A stretch of DNA of 64,000 bases from Rhodosorus marinus. Lineage: Eukaryota > Rhodophyta > Stylonematophyceae > Stylonematales > Stylonemataceae. This document shows positions 23,311 through 42,311 of the stretch, in pieces. The number at the start of each line of letters is the position of its first letter. Position 1 is the stretch's first letter. Under the pieces are notes generated by a model, which worked only from the letters and a program-made list of their open reading frames with translations, searched no databases and was not told the origin of the DNA. The DNA is taken from positions 372,001 through 436,000 of the forward strand of contig JAMWBK010000002.1 in assembly GCA_029953675.1 (NCBI GenBank), read 5' to 3'. Position numbers and translations under genes: made by a program.

Positions 23311-23988
23311 ATGCCAGTGAAAACTTGGGCTCGAAACGAGATTGTGCAGCTCAATGTTGGGGGCCAGAAGTTTTCTACCACTGTGGATACTCTCACAAAA
23401 GAAACGGACTCTATGTTAGGGGTTTGGTTTAGTGGCCGTCACGATATCCGGTTGGACTCAGAAGGGAGGGTCTTCATTGATCGAGACGGGTTTAGGTTTC
23501 GACACATTCTGAATTTCTTGAGAAACGGGAGTGTGCATATTGCAGGGGATATCGTAACTTACCAGGAGATATTGGAGGAAGCCCGGTACTTTGGTAGGTT
23601 CATGCCTTCCCTTCGCGTTCATTGATTGCGTGCGTGCTCTTGGATGTGTTTTTTTTGTAGCATTGCTGACACCTGGTCCTTTCGCACAGGGATTGTCTCA
23701 TTGGCAAAAAGACTTATAGAGGAGATTCAGAAGTTGGAAGCCTTGGGACACGAGGACAACATGGATAACATCATGACCTCTCAAACCTCGAATAGTAGCG
23801 GCGTTAACCCAGAGAACGCGAACCCCGCTTTGCTGCTAACAGGATCCTGGCTTCTGCAGAAGAATCAAGCTCAAGCAGCGAAGTCGAGCCAAGCTCCAGA
23901 GACCGCGGAGGGTGGAGACGACTCGACCTCAGTTTTAACACAATCCCACCAAACGGAGTACCGATTCAGCCTCGATGAAGATTTCTAG
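23311..23988 (+). CDS. BTB/T1 (KCTD-like) domain protein
   Basis: Two exons, 23311-23593 and 23690-23988, give 193 residues. Residues 9-105 are a T1-type BTB fold: IVQLNVGGQKFSTTVDTL, SGRHDIRLDSEGRVFIDRDG, FRHILNFLRNG and ILEEARYFGI. KCTD proteins oligomerise through this fold and often act as Cullin-3 adaptors. The C-terminal 90 residues form a short helical piece (SLAKRLIEEIQKLEALG), then a Ser/Gln/Asn-rich low-complexity tail ending YRFSLDEDF; no channel transmembrane region follows. Its substrate or partner is unknown. Confidence 0.85.
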
Positions 23989-24401
23989 TTTTGGGCGGTG
24001 TGTTGATTCGCCGTCTTCTCGAGAGGGCTTTCTCTATTTACTATTAACAGTTTTCCTTTTAATCCCAATCTGCGCGGCCGAAGCTCGAAGTGAACGGGCT
24101 TGTACAGTTATTGTTCTTGGGCTGCTTTGCGGCTGGCCATACGCGAATGCATTACAAGCAAAAGAAGAAAAACGCGTTTTCCGTAACGCTTCGTTTTAGT
24201 CGTGTTTTGTTTTCTCGACTTTTAGCCCGTTCAATGATTTTTTGGATATCAACAAGTTAGAATGGTTGGGTGTTCCAGCTTGATGCTATGTCAGGCTACA
24301 GGAACAGCATACATAAGCCATTCCTGTCTTTCGACAGCAGTTGCCGGACTGGATAAATGATAGGCCGGATAGCTTGATTTGAATCCCTTGTGCATGGGTA
24401 T
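23989..24401. other. Convergent spacer between KCTD and AlaRS genes
   Basis: Holds the 3' UTRs of two convergent genes. An ORF continues over the end of the KCTD gene in another frame but has no support. Confidence 0.5.
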
Positions 24402-30993
<6,592 letters not shown>

Positions 30994-33900
30994 ATGGAGG
31001 AAGATTGGCAGGATCGAGGGGAACCCAGCGGCCGTCAGTCTCCCAAGCATTGGGCTTTGGGTCTAGGTAGGGGGATTAGGAAGAGGCTGTTGGGAGATCC
31101 TTCGGGGATCTCGTATGGAGCGGCGGACTTTCCGTATTCCGCGACTCAGACGCTGAGTTCGCTACACTCGAGACAGGAGCAGACGGTAGGCTCATTGTCG
31201 TTGAAATAGATTTGTTAGGTCCCTGGATAGCTCTTGTTCGGAATTCTGAAAGACCAAAATTGTCCACAAAACCCACGCAACTAACAGTACGATGCAGATC
31301 GCGCGATGAGGATCCACCGAACGGCGTCATCGGCGCACACAAGAGCATATTCTCGCACTGATTCAATCATGCTCAATGCTCGGGATAGACTCCATACTCA
31401 AACGAAAGAACGGGGAGCCAACCAGGCCGGCGACTTTCGAGTCATCGACACCATCAACGAAACAAGCCGATACTTGGAGCGTGAAAACAACGAGTTTATA
31501 AGCATGAGGGAACAGATCGCGGTGATGTACACCGTCTTGACAGTCACAGGCCTGTGTACAGGGGTGATTGGTGCACTTCTAGATGACGCGGTGGAATATT
31601 TAACGTCCTTGCGAACTGGAATATGCACCAGCTCGTTCTTCTTAACCAGACATCTGTGTTGCCTGTCCACTGGCGAAGGCTCTTGCCCTGATTTTCTCTT
31701 GTGGGGAGGCCAATCCGATACCAAAAGCTACATGGCAAATCTCAGTCTTGCCGTCATCTACGGCTTCTTCTCGGCCTTCTTGGTCAAGCGGTTCGCTCCT
31801 TATGCAGCCGGATCCGGTATCCCCGAGATCAAAGCCGTTCTGAACGGGTGCGTCATGAGAGGATACCTCAGCGGATGGACTCTGGTTGTCAAGATCCTTG
31901 GGCTGACCCTATCCGTCGCAGCCGGATTAAATCTCGGCAAGGAAGGACCTGTAGTTCACCTAGCATGTTGTGTCGCTTTCTTGACCGCCAACTATTTCAA
32001 GCTCTTTCGATATAACGAAACATCAATCAGGTAATGTTTTGCTCGCCTCTGAGGAACTAAGTTCGCAGCGTGCCCACCTTCTCACGCAACTCGTTTCCAT
32101 TATGAACAGGGATGTTCTGTCCTGTGCGTGCGCGGCGGGTGTGGCTACCGCGTTTGGAGCTCCCGTCGGAGGAATTCTGTTTGCTTACGAGGAGGCGTCT
32201 ACGTATTTTCCAAACCATGTGCTGTGGAGAGCCTTCTTCTGTGCCACCGTTGCTGCGATTGTACTGAGGTGGTCGAATCCCTTCTTTGATGGTAGTCTGG
32301 TCATGTTTCGTGTCAAGGACAATGTCGAATGGTACTGGTTTGAGCTGTTGCCAATCGCAGTCGTTGGCATCCTCGGCGGATTCATCGGCCACCTGTGGAT
32401 CAAGCTCAACCTTCAATGGATGAAGATCAAAATGAGAAACAGTTGGTTCAGGCGTAGCCCGATCATAGAAACGATATGTCTGGTGTTCCTTACGGTATCT
32501 GCCAACTGGGTCTTTCCGTTTCTCAGGCAGACGAACAGTAGTATACTAAGCACGTACGAAGTCTCTAGACTAGTGTATTCCTGATGGTCTTGCGTTCTTG
32601 CCCTAATCTCATTTCTTGGTGCTGTCTGACAGGCTGTTTACGGGATGCAGCTCGGAGGATATGACAACCAGCTCAGCATGGAGCGATCTCCTCTGTCACC
32701 ATACCCGGAAGCCAGAACTCATCATAATCTTAGCGTATGGCGTAATCCAAAAATTTCTACTCTCTGCCCTAACATTTGGCTCAAGAGTACCTGCGGGTGT
32801 GCAAAGGTCCAATTCAAAGTTGTGGAACCGATTTCCGTGATCATGAACTCAATGGACCTTCTTCACAGGCTTGTTCATTCCGTCCTTAACAGTCGGATCA
32901 ATGTTCGGAACGTTGGTAGGGATGGGTGTGCACACTATAGCCCGCAGCTACCCAGAGTTTTTCCTGTTCCGTGACTGCACGAGCAGCACATACTGCGCAA
33001 CTGGATCAGTCTACGCGATTGTTGGTGCGGCATCGGTTCGTATCCCCTGGAGACCTCTGCGCTAGTTCGGCAACCTCTACACCGTGTGAACGTTTCTGAA
33101 TCTTGTGATCGGCCTTAGGTTCTGGCTGGCGTCACCCAAGTGTCAGTCTCACTGGCCGTTATCATGTTGGAACTGACAGACCAGCTGAATCTGCTGCTGC
33201 CATTGATGATCACGATTCTGCTGGCGAAGATGGTGACGAACTTCTTCGGAACTCCGTCAATCTATGACAGCTACGTTCATATGAAGAGATATCCCTACCT
33301 TGAACCGGGAGCTATTATAGAAAACGAGCTAGCTGACGCCAGGCGGATAATGTCGAAGAAGGTGGGCTACTTCCAAAGCACAGGATCTATCCATGGGTTC
33401 TGATTTTTTGAAGTAGTTCTGCGTCCGATGTCACATGTTGCTGCTGATGCTGAGTTTGCTCCTTGGATATGTCTAGGTCATATGTATACCAGCAACAGGA
33501 ACAACGATCGGCCATTTGGAGGAGTTGTACAAGGCAACAAAAACATTTGGCTTTCCGATCGTAGAAGACTTGGAAAAGAAGCGGCTCGTGGGGTATTTAG
33601 CGAGGATAGAACTGAAAGTGGCTCTACAAACAGCGAGTCGACACCCGGGAGTTAATGCAAATACGCTGTGCGCATGAGAGAACAACAACACTAATCGCTC
33701 ACCCCTCCGCGATGTTTGAGGTTTTCTGAACAAGCGCCCGTCCTCTGCGACGTGTTAACTTGCTTTTCTCAATGGACAGGGTTGAGTTTCCGAAGGACTA
33801 TGACATCACGAGCTCTTTCGTAGACTTTGAAGGCAACGTGAACTTTGGAAAATACTGTGACCTGTTCGTAGCTCAGGTGTTTCCAGATTCACCGCTTTCG

Positions 33901-34145
33901 AAGGTAGGATTTTACATCTCCACTTCGCGTGCGAAGACTTCAGCACATTTGCCCTGACCCCGCAGCTCAACCTCTTTTGCATCTGTACAAATCCTGTTTT
34001 GAAGGTTTACGCTCTGATGCAGGGGACCGGTTCCCAGCATACGGTTGTGGTTGATGGAGGAAATGTGGTAGGTATTATTTCGAAGAAGGACCTGATCTCG
34101 TTCATAGATCATTCTGAAGATATACCGAGGAAGTACTTCCTGTAA
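30994..34145 (+). CDS. CLC-family Cl-/H+ antiporter (CLC-3/4/5/Gef1 class) with CBS domains
   Basis: Endomembrane chloride/proton exchanger. Selectivity motifs are present: GSGIPEIKAVLNG, GKEGPVVH (gating Glu in GKEGP) and FGAPVGGILFAYEEAS, whose second Glu corresponds to the proton glutamate of exchangers rather than channels. Later segments are LFIPSLTVGSMFG, VGAASVLAGVTQVSVSLAVI (across a splice) and FELLPIAVVGILGGFIG. Two CBS modules follow: IGHLEELYKATKTFGFPIVE and ALMQGTGSQHTVVVDGGNVV with GIISKKDL near the C-terminus, ending KYFL and TAA at 34143-34145. At least eight exons; exon 1 (ATG 30994) encodes a hydrophilic N-terminus with DRGEPSGRQSP. Expected role: acidification or ion balance of vacuoles, Golgi or endosomes. 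Confidence 0.93.
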
Positions 34146-34429
34146 AGTTATGTAGTTCGTTGTCGGATGCACAATCTAAAATGAGAAAGTCACAAGTAGA
34201 ACTGATCCCTTAATTGTTATACAAGTATTTCAGCACTTTTTTGCTTTACGGTCCTGAGCGAATCTCTTATTACTTTGTGACGAGGAGCCAACTTCGTTTC
34301 ACCTAGTATTAGCCTGGTGCCCTCTTGCACCCCGAAAGACAGACTAGCCCAGTGAATCCGTTATCAACTGCGAGATGATGAGGAGAACCGGCAAGGTCCA
34401 AGTAAAGAGCATAACACAGGAGGTGCTGC

Positions 34430-36314
34430 CTACTTCTTTGCTTTTCCACCGCTCGCAACATTGTGCTTAAAGAAGATAATATCTCCATCATGGACCTCGT
34501 ACGTCTTTCCTTGCTGTTTGTACTTGCCAGCCGCCTTGACAGCGTTCTCTGTTTTCAGCTCCTTGAAGTCCTCGAAGGCCATGATCTCTGCGCATATAAA
34601 TCCCTGTTTCGAAAACGGTATATTGTTAGGATTCCAAAGTCTTTGGGGGTATCAACAACTCGGACGGCTTTGAACGCACTTTCTCGAAATCCGTATGAAT
34701 TGTTCCTGCGGCCTGCGGCGCCAGAGTTCCCTTCCTAATTGTCCAACATTTGACCTCATCCGACCCGGCAGTAAAAAAGTAGATGAGCTGAAGAGTTGTA
34801 AACCCAAGCTTAATGATTCTGGTTAGCATGCTTTGAGCCTGACGACGAGACGCACGAAAGATTTCATTCACTCAGCTCACCTGAGTTCAGGACCTCACGG
34901 AAATCTCCTCATATCCTGTAGAAGAAGGGATCAGCCCTACCTTATTGTCTTCGCAGTACTTAGTCACCGCCTCAACTCCTTCGTTGACTTCTATATCCAC
35001 CAGCTTTGCCTGCAAGCCAGCAAGAGATGAGGACCAGTTGCTTAGACGCACAACCCAAAAGTGGCTTTGAACCCACTGTGGACAAGCTTTACATACCTCT
35101 TGGGAAGCACTAAAGGGGATGATCGGTTCCCCGTTTGCATACTCATCAACCCATTCCTTAATCTTGGGAAGCCACTTGTTCTTCCTCCTGGCAAAGTCTT
35201 TCTCAGATAAATTTACCAAATAGATTCCCGGCTTCGCGGTAAGAAACAGATGCTTGTTCAAGACCTCGATTTCTGCTCCAGTCCAGTCCACGCAACGGAC
35301 CGGTTTCTTATCCTCGTCCAGCACCTTTTTAACCTGTTCGTGTTGAAAGCAGGACAGGTAGAGGAAACAAAAAGGATAAGAGACCTTAGAACAAGCCTTA
35401 GTCGTCCTAAACTATGACCCGCAAGCGCTGAACACTTTCCAAGGTAGTTGTGTATCATCTTTTCGTATGTGACTAAGAGCATGGACGGGAATTTCTGTTC
35501 CAATTTCGCATCTCTCATCAGACAGTTGCTTGAATGGCCTAATTCACCCACCTTAGTTAAGACCTCCTCTTCCTTCTTTAGCTCCTTTGGACATCCGTGT
35601 CCTAGCCTCGCGATCTTCTGCTGAAGATCCGGAAGGACGAAATCGACTTTTTGAAGATCCTTGAGAATCAGCTCTGACGAAATAATCTCCAGGTCGCGCA
35701 CGGGGTTGACTGAGCCCTCGACGTGAATCACCTCCTCATCATCGAAGACCCTACATACATGGAAAAGCCCATCGACAGCGTTGATGTTGCTCAGAAATTC
35801 GCTTCCGAGGCCGTGGCCTTCCGATGCCCCCTTCACAAGACCTTTCTCAAAATGAAACCCCAGGTTTCGATTTCAGTTCCCAAGTCTACAAAAAGGACTC
35901 TGATCCATGCTTTCATTATCTTCTACTTACCGGCAATATCCCAAACTTCTAAATAGGCTGGGACCTAAGAGAAAACCAAGCAAATCCATACGGATTCAGC
36001 CCACGTGATCGCTTGGAAGATGTCGTGAACACTGGATCGAAGAGGAACTATTCTGTGCTCTTTACCTTGCTAGCAGGCTTGTGAACATCACATAGGTAGT
36101 TGAATCGATCGTCAGGAAGAGTAACCCTCGCCTCGTTGGGCTCGATTGTACAAAATGGATAGTTCTCAGCAGGAATGTTGAGCTTTGTCAGCGTATTGAA
36201 AAACGTTGATTTCCCAACATTAGGAAGTCCCACAATCCCCATCTTCAGGCTGTTCTTGAATCTTCCCAGCAGAGGCTTCTGTTTCGGACCCTCATCCTTC
36301 TTCCTCGGAGGCAT
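34430..36314 (-). CDS. OLA1: Obg-like ATPase 1 (YchF/OLA1)
   Basis: Cytosolic P-loop NTPase of the Obg family that binds ribosomes and regulates translation and stress response; OLA1 prefers ATP. N-terminus [19 protein letters not shown] is the eukaryotic OLA1 start, followed by G1 [46 protein letters not shown] and [19 protein letters not shown] corresponds to the altered G4 (NLSE) of OLA1. A helical coiled-coil piece and the C-terminal TGS domain follow ([40 protein letters not shown]). Several exons; TAG at 34432-34430. No missing key residue seen. Confidence 0.95.
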
Positions 36315-37256
36315 TCTCTACTTCACTTCCTCCCTCCCCAAAACTAACAAAAAAACAAAAAAAGACTCTGAAAACGACCAAGAAATTTCACAGCAGATCA
36401 AATCAGCCTTGTCACGATTCTCAGCTATAAGATAACTACAAGTGATACCCTTAAAACCAGATCAAAAGAGTCAAATACCAAATTTCTTCAAACGTCCTAC
36501 CCGATTGTCACACCCTCCTCAGCAACTTTTCATCTTTGGCAATGCCGACGTCCACGGTGGAGAATTTCATCCAATAGATAGTCATTTCTAAACTTATTAT
36601 CCAATAAAACACCCCTTCGATAAAATTAAGGACGCGTGGGGTTTTATTATTGGAATAATTCTCGTAGCTTACAGTTGTCAGGTTCTGCGAGTATTGAAGT
36701 GTTCGGACTCGTCCTGGAAGCATTAGCAGGTCTTGGGAGTCAAGCCCTCTGCATCAACAGTTTCATTAGAGGCTTCTAGCCTGTGTTGATAACCCAAGAA
36801 ACTGAGACTTGTGATTCCCATACGTTTTGATCGGCTCTATTGTCTGGAATACGGGTTGCCCTGGCATCGGGGTGCTCGAGCATGGGTGGCCCTGGTTATA
36901 TGTTTCTTAGTACGACTAACAATTGTTCGAAGCATTCGCTATATACCGTTTTAATCAAGGTATATGTAAGCGCTTGTGCATTTATAAGTTTACCCGGGTC
37001 GATGGTGTCTCCCCCGCTGAATAGTTCAATATTGACCTTTAGATAGGAGAAAGATTCTTTGGTACCGTCTGGCTTAATTGCAAAAACTGCTACGACTTTG
37101 TAATTGAAGTCAGTAAAACTCCGCCAACCACTTCAAGCAAAATCGAGTTTTGCAAAATCGAGTAGCAGACTGAATTGTTCGCCAGCATTCGAGACATTGT
37201 TCAAGCTGCACCACATTTGCAGCAATGTACTTGGAAGAAAAAAAATTCGGGAATCA
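36315..37256. other. Intergenic between OLA1 and the MgtC-like gene
   Basis: No supported gene. Contains a short direct repeat GCAAAATCGAGT twice at about 37138-37163. Likely OLA1 promoter on the left and 3' UTR of the MgtC-like gene on the right. Confidence 0.45.
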
Positions 37257-37976
37257 CTAGTAGTTCACGGGAATCTTTCCGAATCTGGCGATCGTAATGA
37301 AAAGCAGAGCGCAAAACAGCGCAGTCCAGTACAGATTGCCACCCACAGCAGTCCCGATAGAGGCCGACACCCAAACCGACGCTGCTGTCATGATTCCCTT
37401 TGCTCTTACGGCAACCCCCTTTTTCGCCTCGTGCATTTTCTTGAAGATTATGGCAGAAGCAAGAAACGTTATTCCCGCGGGGACTTGCGCAGCTGATCGA
37501 GATGCGTCATACTTCATGGAGCCGGACTCGAAAGCAAAGGTTGAGCAGATCGTGTAGCAGCATGCTCCGACAGCGACGCACGCGTTTGTGCGCAATCCTG
37601 CAGGATGATTTCCCTTTCTTCTCTCAGTACCTACTAACGCGCCGAGGGCCAGGGCAATAAAAAGTCGTCGCCCTAAGGTCGCCTCAAGCTCGGTCAGTCC
37701 AAGCAGGGACAATCGCCTCACACGAGAGCATAGCACATCACCAGCGAGTGGGTTGAGAAAAGGGTTCCCCTTAAGAACAGTTCCAATCTCGCATTCGCCG
37801 CTCAGATACGGTTCAAGGAAGCATACACAGGTTAGCACCATCCCGACCAGAGCTACCACCGCATAGATCGCGCCATCTCTTTTCGGGTTGCTGCGAAAGT
37901 TTGTCGAGTACTTCAGCCATCCTTGCACCGCGATCGTCCTCCTGGTCGACAAATCATCTCTGCCTGTACGCTCCAT
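37257..37976 (-). CDS. MgtC/SapB-family membrane protein
   Basis: Single-exon, 239 residues. The core (residues about 105-235) follows the MgtC/SapB pattern: LFIALALGALVGTERRKGN, AGLRTNACVAVGACCYTICS, RSAAQVPAGITFLASAIIF, KGIMTAASVWVSASIGTAVG and a final hydrophobic helix. Two further hydrophobic stretches occur, near residue 40 (YAVVALVGMVLTCVCFL) and in the core. In bacteria the family is linked to Mg2+ limitation and acid survival; related proteins occur in algae and plants, often in plastid envelopes. The basic N-terminus (MERTGRDDLSTRRTIAV) may be a targeting signal. It is intronless among intron-rich neighbours. Confidence 0.75.
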   Translation of the reverse strand: MERTGRDDLSTRRTIAVQGWLKYSTNFRSNPKRDGAIYAVVALVGMVLTCVCFLEPYLSGECEIGTVLKGNPFLNPLAGDVLCSRVRRLSLLGLTELEATLGRRLFIALALGALVGTERRKGNHPAGLRTNACVAVGACCYTICSTFAFESGSMKYDASRSAAQVPAGITFLASAIIFKKMHEAKKGVAVRAKGIMTAASVWVSASIGTAVGGNLYWTALFCALLFITIARFGKIPVNY

Positions 37977-38455
37977 TATTTGTATCGAAAGCAGTTCCCG
38001 ACCACCCCCTTCTCAACACACCAAAAGCGATCATAGCTTCGGCTTCCCCAAAACCCAGGCAAATCTGCTTTTAAATCGGACCAGAATCCGTTAAGTCTCA
38101 CAGATTCCGGTCCGTTGCAAATCTTTCTGGCCAATCAGCTTCTATAATAGCGCTTAGCTAGACTTGTTAACCAATAATAGATATCCAACTCCTCTAAAAC
38201 AAATACTAGCCAATGCAGAAGCTTAAAACTGTACTAGCTCGTTATCAAGAGACATCATTGGATATAACATATTTGTTTTTAGAAGATTTTCAGATGTGCT
38301 TTTACCTGTGTTCAATCGATTTGAGACTACTCACTCTTAAAACTATTCTCTTTTGCTACTCAGTACGCGTTTAGCGTGTACTATTTTTGTCATCTGCTGG
38401 TGAAGGGGAAGAAAATTATCCACGCTGTGCTGTGTGGTGGTACAAATTATGCTTT
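37977..38455. other. Intergenic spacer
   Basis: Between the MgtC-like gene (promoter side) and the 3' end of the lyase gene. AT-rich in the middle; no gene seen. Confidence 0.5.
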
Positions 38456-39350
38456 TCAGTCAACGAAGCGGTTTCCGCCTTGGACCCTGGTTTCAACACC
38501 GAACCCTGCGAGCATGACCTTGGAGAGCTCCTCGTCGGGCTCCTCCGGCCTTTCGTAGTTGACGATCTGTCTGAGACGAGTATCTGAGTTGGCGAGCTGG
38601 ATGGAGTCAACGCTGACGAGCTTCGTGTACTTGGTCGTAAGGATGAGCTTTCTCTCTTCGGTATTAAATTTGAACGAGCCTGGTACTGGTCTTCGCTCTG
38701 CACAAGACCCACATCAAACAAGGAAGCAGTAAGCACAGGCGCGATGAGCTCTGTGTGCACATACCATACCTTCGTATGCGTAATCTCTAAGGTACATTCC
38801 TGACAGGACGTTGTTCCTGCTTTCCTCGGGTATGAAAACAAGGTTGGTGAACGACTTGACCAGTCCTTTGCTCTCCATCATAGTCTTGAAGCTTACTCGG
38901 AAACCTTCGCAAGATGCCACTCCTTCCTCATCCAGGAATTTGTCATAAATCTCGATAACCTTTCCGAACAAGAATATCAGGGACGAAGAAGAATGCTCCT
39001 TAGCTCACAAGCAACAAGATCTTGATCTCCATCTCCGACCAGAGTTTGAACTTCGCCCCTACCTCCCTCTTATCGTCGTTTCCGAGCCGTTCAACATCGA
39101 ACGTCATTCTAGAATTCTCAGTTGACGCCTCCTCATCCTCACCCTCCATATAATGATAATTCCTCTCCGTATTCCACGATCCGGAAGCCTGTGTGAAGAA
39201 CTCATGAAAGCCCCTGAGCTCCTTCACATCCCTAACTAGATCAGGGACGCTCGGCGCCACCATCGACAACACCCGACTCCGCCTTCTATTACATAACAGC
39301 TTACCCTCCGAACCCCTCCCAAGTCCCAAACCAGAAACAAACGCAGCCAT
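38456..39350 (-). CDS. Phycobiliprotein lyase, CpeS/CpcS type, plastid-targeted
   Basis: CpeS/CpcS lyases attach bilin chromophores to phycobiliprotein cysteines. Exons 39350-39063, 38959-38770, 38697-38456 close in phase to 239 residues. After a plastid-like leader (MAAFVSGLGLGRGSEG, then Arg/Ser-rich), the mature part reads FHEFFTQASGSWNTERNYHY, the start of the lyase beta-barrel. GMYLRDYAYEERRPVPGSFK follows, then LILTTKYTKLVSVDSIQLAN and SDTRLRQIVNY, corresponding to the family's RDxGYEE..PV and ERIWFA..NLRLR segments. In this protein the last block is diverged (SVDSIQLANSDTRLR), so bilin or target specificity may differ. The start is ATG 39350; the longer frame begins at TTG. This gene is the main evidence for a phycobilisome-bearing or related alga. 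Confidence 0.8.
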
Positions 39351-40116
39351 CGCGACAACCAACCTCAAGCGACAATCCACTCCAAAAACTACCCTGGAGA
39401 TCAAACCTACCCGCAAACAAAAACAATAGTTCAGTCTTTCTGTAGCTAGACAGAATCTCCTTCCTTCTCAAGAAACTTTCCCTTAACCTCCCTTTAACCT
39501 CAAAACTACCACCCTACCCAAATCCCCTAGCTCGCTCCCCAACTCTCACCGCATCTTCACTTACCTGACATGGAAAACCAGCATGACGGTTGATCTCGTC
39601 GAGATTCCGTCGCTTCGCAAAATATCTACGGAAATATCCAAAACTAGGTAGTATTCGTTTTCAAATATGGGCCATAATTTCAAAAATTTAAGAAGATAGA
39701 GACTTTATGACTGATATTTTCTAAAATAGGATGATTCGTATTATTTTAGACATTACAAAAGCTGTTACGGAGGAGTGTGTGTTGTTGACAATGACTGTCC
39801 GATGGAAACTAAGAAAGGTCCGAAGACAGGCAAACAAAATACGAGAAGGGCTATCGAAAGCGAAAATTTCGCGTCTCCAACATCAGGACACCATTTAGAT
39901 GGCACAACAGAAGTGAGAGGATGTGTTCACGATGTGTTGAGTTGAACGGTGTCGTTTTGGTTGGGGCTACTCTTATCGTTATTTTTATATGTTCAGGCTA
40001 TTTTTTTTTTTTTGGGGGGGGGGGTTCTGAATTAGAGTTGAACATGACAGAAGGAGCGACGGAGGGGCTGATCGAGTGCTCGCTCTGTGGCTTTTTCTGG
40101 TTCGTTTGGGAAGCGT
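39351..40116. other. Intergenic between lyase and SF3B2
   Basis: No gene seen. Left part is the C-rich promoter side of the lyase gene; the right part contains a T11/G10 run near 39990-40024 and the SF3B2 3' UTR. Confidence 0.5.
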
Positions 40117-42311
40117 TTAGAACTTGAGGTCCTTGGCTCTCTTTGCTCTCTTGTCCTTCTCGCGTTCTAACTCCTTCCGCTTCCTAGCAAGTCCTTCTGC
40201 GACGATGTCACTGACATCGTCACCTTTTCTTTTGACTTCCTCCTCCGCCTTCTTCTGGTCGTGCTTTCTCCTAAGCACCTCGGAATCTAGTCCGCGTTCA
40301 AAATCCTCTGGATTGAGGGTTACCTCCACCCCATCCCCAGTCTTCTTCTTTCCACCGAGATCGTAGACGTGTGATGTTCCTACCCAGAGCCCAAAAATAC
40401 CGAGGTTTTAGAGACTAAAGAAGCTTCCACGGAGCCGCTCAATGTTAGTACTGTACCTAACAGACTGCCTCCAACAGAGGCCTTCTTTTCCTCAACGACC
40501 GTGTACAACTGAGCGGGTTTCGCTGGCACGCCTTTACGCAATTCGATAGCATCAGCGGGTGTCTGTGCACCACCGGGTAGAATGCTGGTAGAAGTCTCGA
40601 TCCCGGAGCCGAGCTCAGCGTTGTTTCCAGCAGCGCTAAGATTTGCAGCTTCGGGTGCTTCTTCGGCCTCTTCCTCCTCTTCTTCTGATTCTTCTGATTC
40701 TTCTTCTCCAAAGCCGGCCCAGAGGCTAATGTTCCATTACGCAGGCGACGGATTGGGCCAGAGTCAGTTCCTCTACAGCCACGGTATGGTAGTCTGCATA
40801 GGGGTTGTAGTTGTGATTACTCAACTTACGTGGCTTTCTCACTAGGCTGAAGAGCTATTTCTGCGTCGCGCTCATCTACGGCCCATCCCATGCCAAATAC
40901 GTCCCCGTAAAGTGGACGATTCATTGCGTCAACTGGAGGACGACCCCACCCACCAGGAAAGTACCCGTATGCCGCTCCGGCTGGGATTGGAGCGTTGAAC
41001 CCTGGAATCTTGAGGTACGGGTAGGACGGAGGAGGAGGAAACCTACCACCGAAAAAAGCATTTTCAACGTTTCTCAGCAATATGCAAACTATCGTAAAAC
41101 AGCTTCTAGCTGAGGTTTCTACTAAGCGATAACACAGTACCTTTGCATGTTGTAGAGCCACGGGGGAGGTTCGTTTTGATCCGCCACACCAAGCGCCGTC
41201 CGCAGCCCCTCCGATAAAATCCCGGGGCGGAAATTCTTCTTTTGGACCTCATGCTCTTTCAGTTCATAGTACAAGTCACCATGGCCCGTAAGAATGGGCT
41301 TTGTCTGAAACTTGAAAAACGCATCGTGCAGAACCTGAAGATGCGTTGAGCGGAGCATTAGAACTGTACCTATTACGGTTCCTGCTGTGAAGTTATGTTT
41401 CCCCGTACCTGGTAATCAATGTCCGCCTTCCCCATCTTTGGTCGTGTCTTTTCTCTTTGCTTCTGCTTCAAGGATTTGTCACCCTCAGCGTCTGCATATG
41501 CATCCCTCATCTTCTGTATGCCTGTTTCCGCAATGAATGCAGGTAGCTGGAACGGGGCTTTATGCATTCCACGTTTGTTCTGCAAGTATTTCCTCTTTTG
41601 TCGCCAATGGACAGGTACGGCCACGGAATGACGATACGATTTAAGGTTCACTAAAAGCCTGGGATCGGAAGCTGTCACATCCCATTGATCTACGACCTCC
41701 GGATTGCTGACCTAACGTTGTGGGAGGACCGAAGTGAGTATTAGCACATGGAAATCAATCAAACGAATCTTTGCGAGCGCAAAGTCAACTACCTCTTGCT
41801 TTAGTTTAGCTACGGAGAGTCGCTCCAGTATTTTTCTCTGCCTTCGGGTCAGCTTTTTTTGCTTGTCCTCTTCATCATCCTCGCCATCTGCCGCATCTCC
41901 TCCAGCTTCGGCGTCAGCATCATTCTGAACGTCCTCAGCGCCTTCAGTAACTACATTCCCCGCCTCATAAGCACCTAGGGCACCCATACTCTGAAATTTC
42001 TCGAAGATCTCTTTAAACTCATCCAATTCCTGTCCATGATCCTCCACATCCGGAGCGATCTTCTCCGCCGCGACGTACACCACCTCCACTTTCTCGCCAT
42101 CATCGGCAGCGCCATTCTCCCCATCCTCATCACCTTCACCCAGATCACTCTGAAACTGAACCCTAGCAGCATTCCTTCTCTTCTTCTTCTTCTTCTTCTT
42201 CTTATTCTTGCTATTCATCACGCCGCCCTCTCCCTCTCCAGATACCCCTTCCACCAACGACGCCAACGCCGCCAGCTTCGCTCTTTCAAGCTCATCCTTC
42301 TCCTCTCCCAT
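40117..42311 (-). CDS. SF3B2: Splicing factor 3B subunit 2 (SF3B2/SAP145)
   Basis: U2 snRNP component that contacts the pre-mRNA near the branch point. The conserved core is clear: VDQWDVTASDPRLLVNLKSY, VPVHWRQKRKYLQNKRG, PFQLPAFIAETGIQKMRDAY, GRVxPKMGKADIDYQ-like segment, then VLHDAFFKFQTKPILTGHG and DLYYELKEHEV. The PSP domain follows with KNFRPGILSEGLRTALG, PPWLYNMQRY, PPPSYPYLKIPGFNAPIPAG and YGYFPGGWGRPPVD. The N-terminus has a Lys run (KKKKKKKK) and an acidic segment, and the C-terminus is basic (RAKRAKDLKF). Multi-exon; ATG 42311, stop at 40117. The homolog is typical; its presence fits the high intron load here. Confidence 0.93.
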
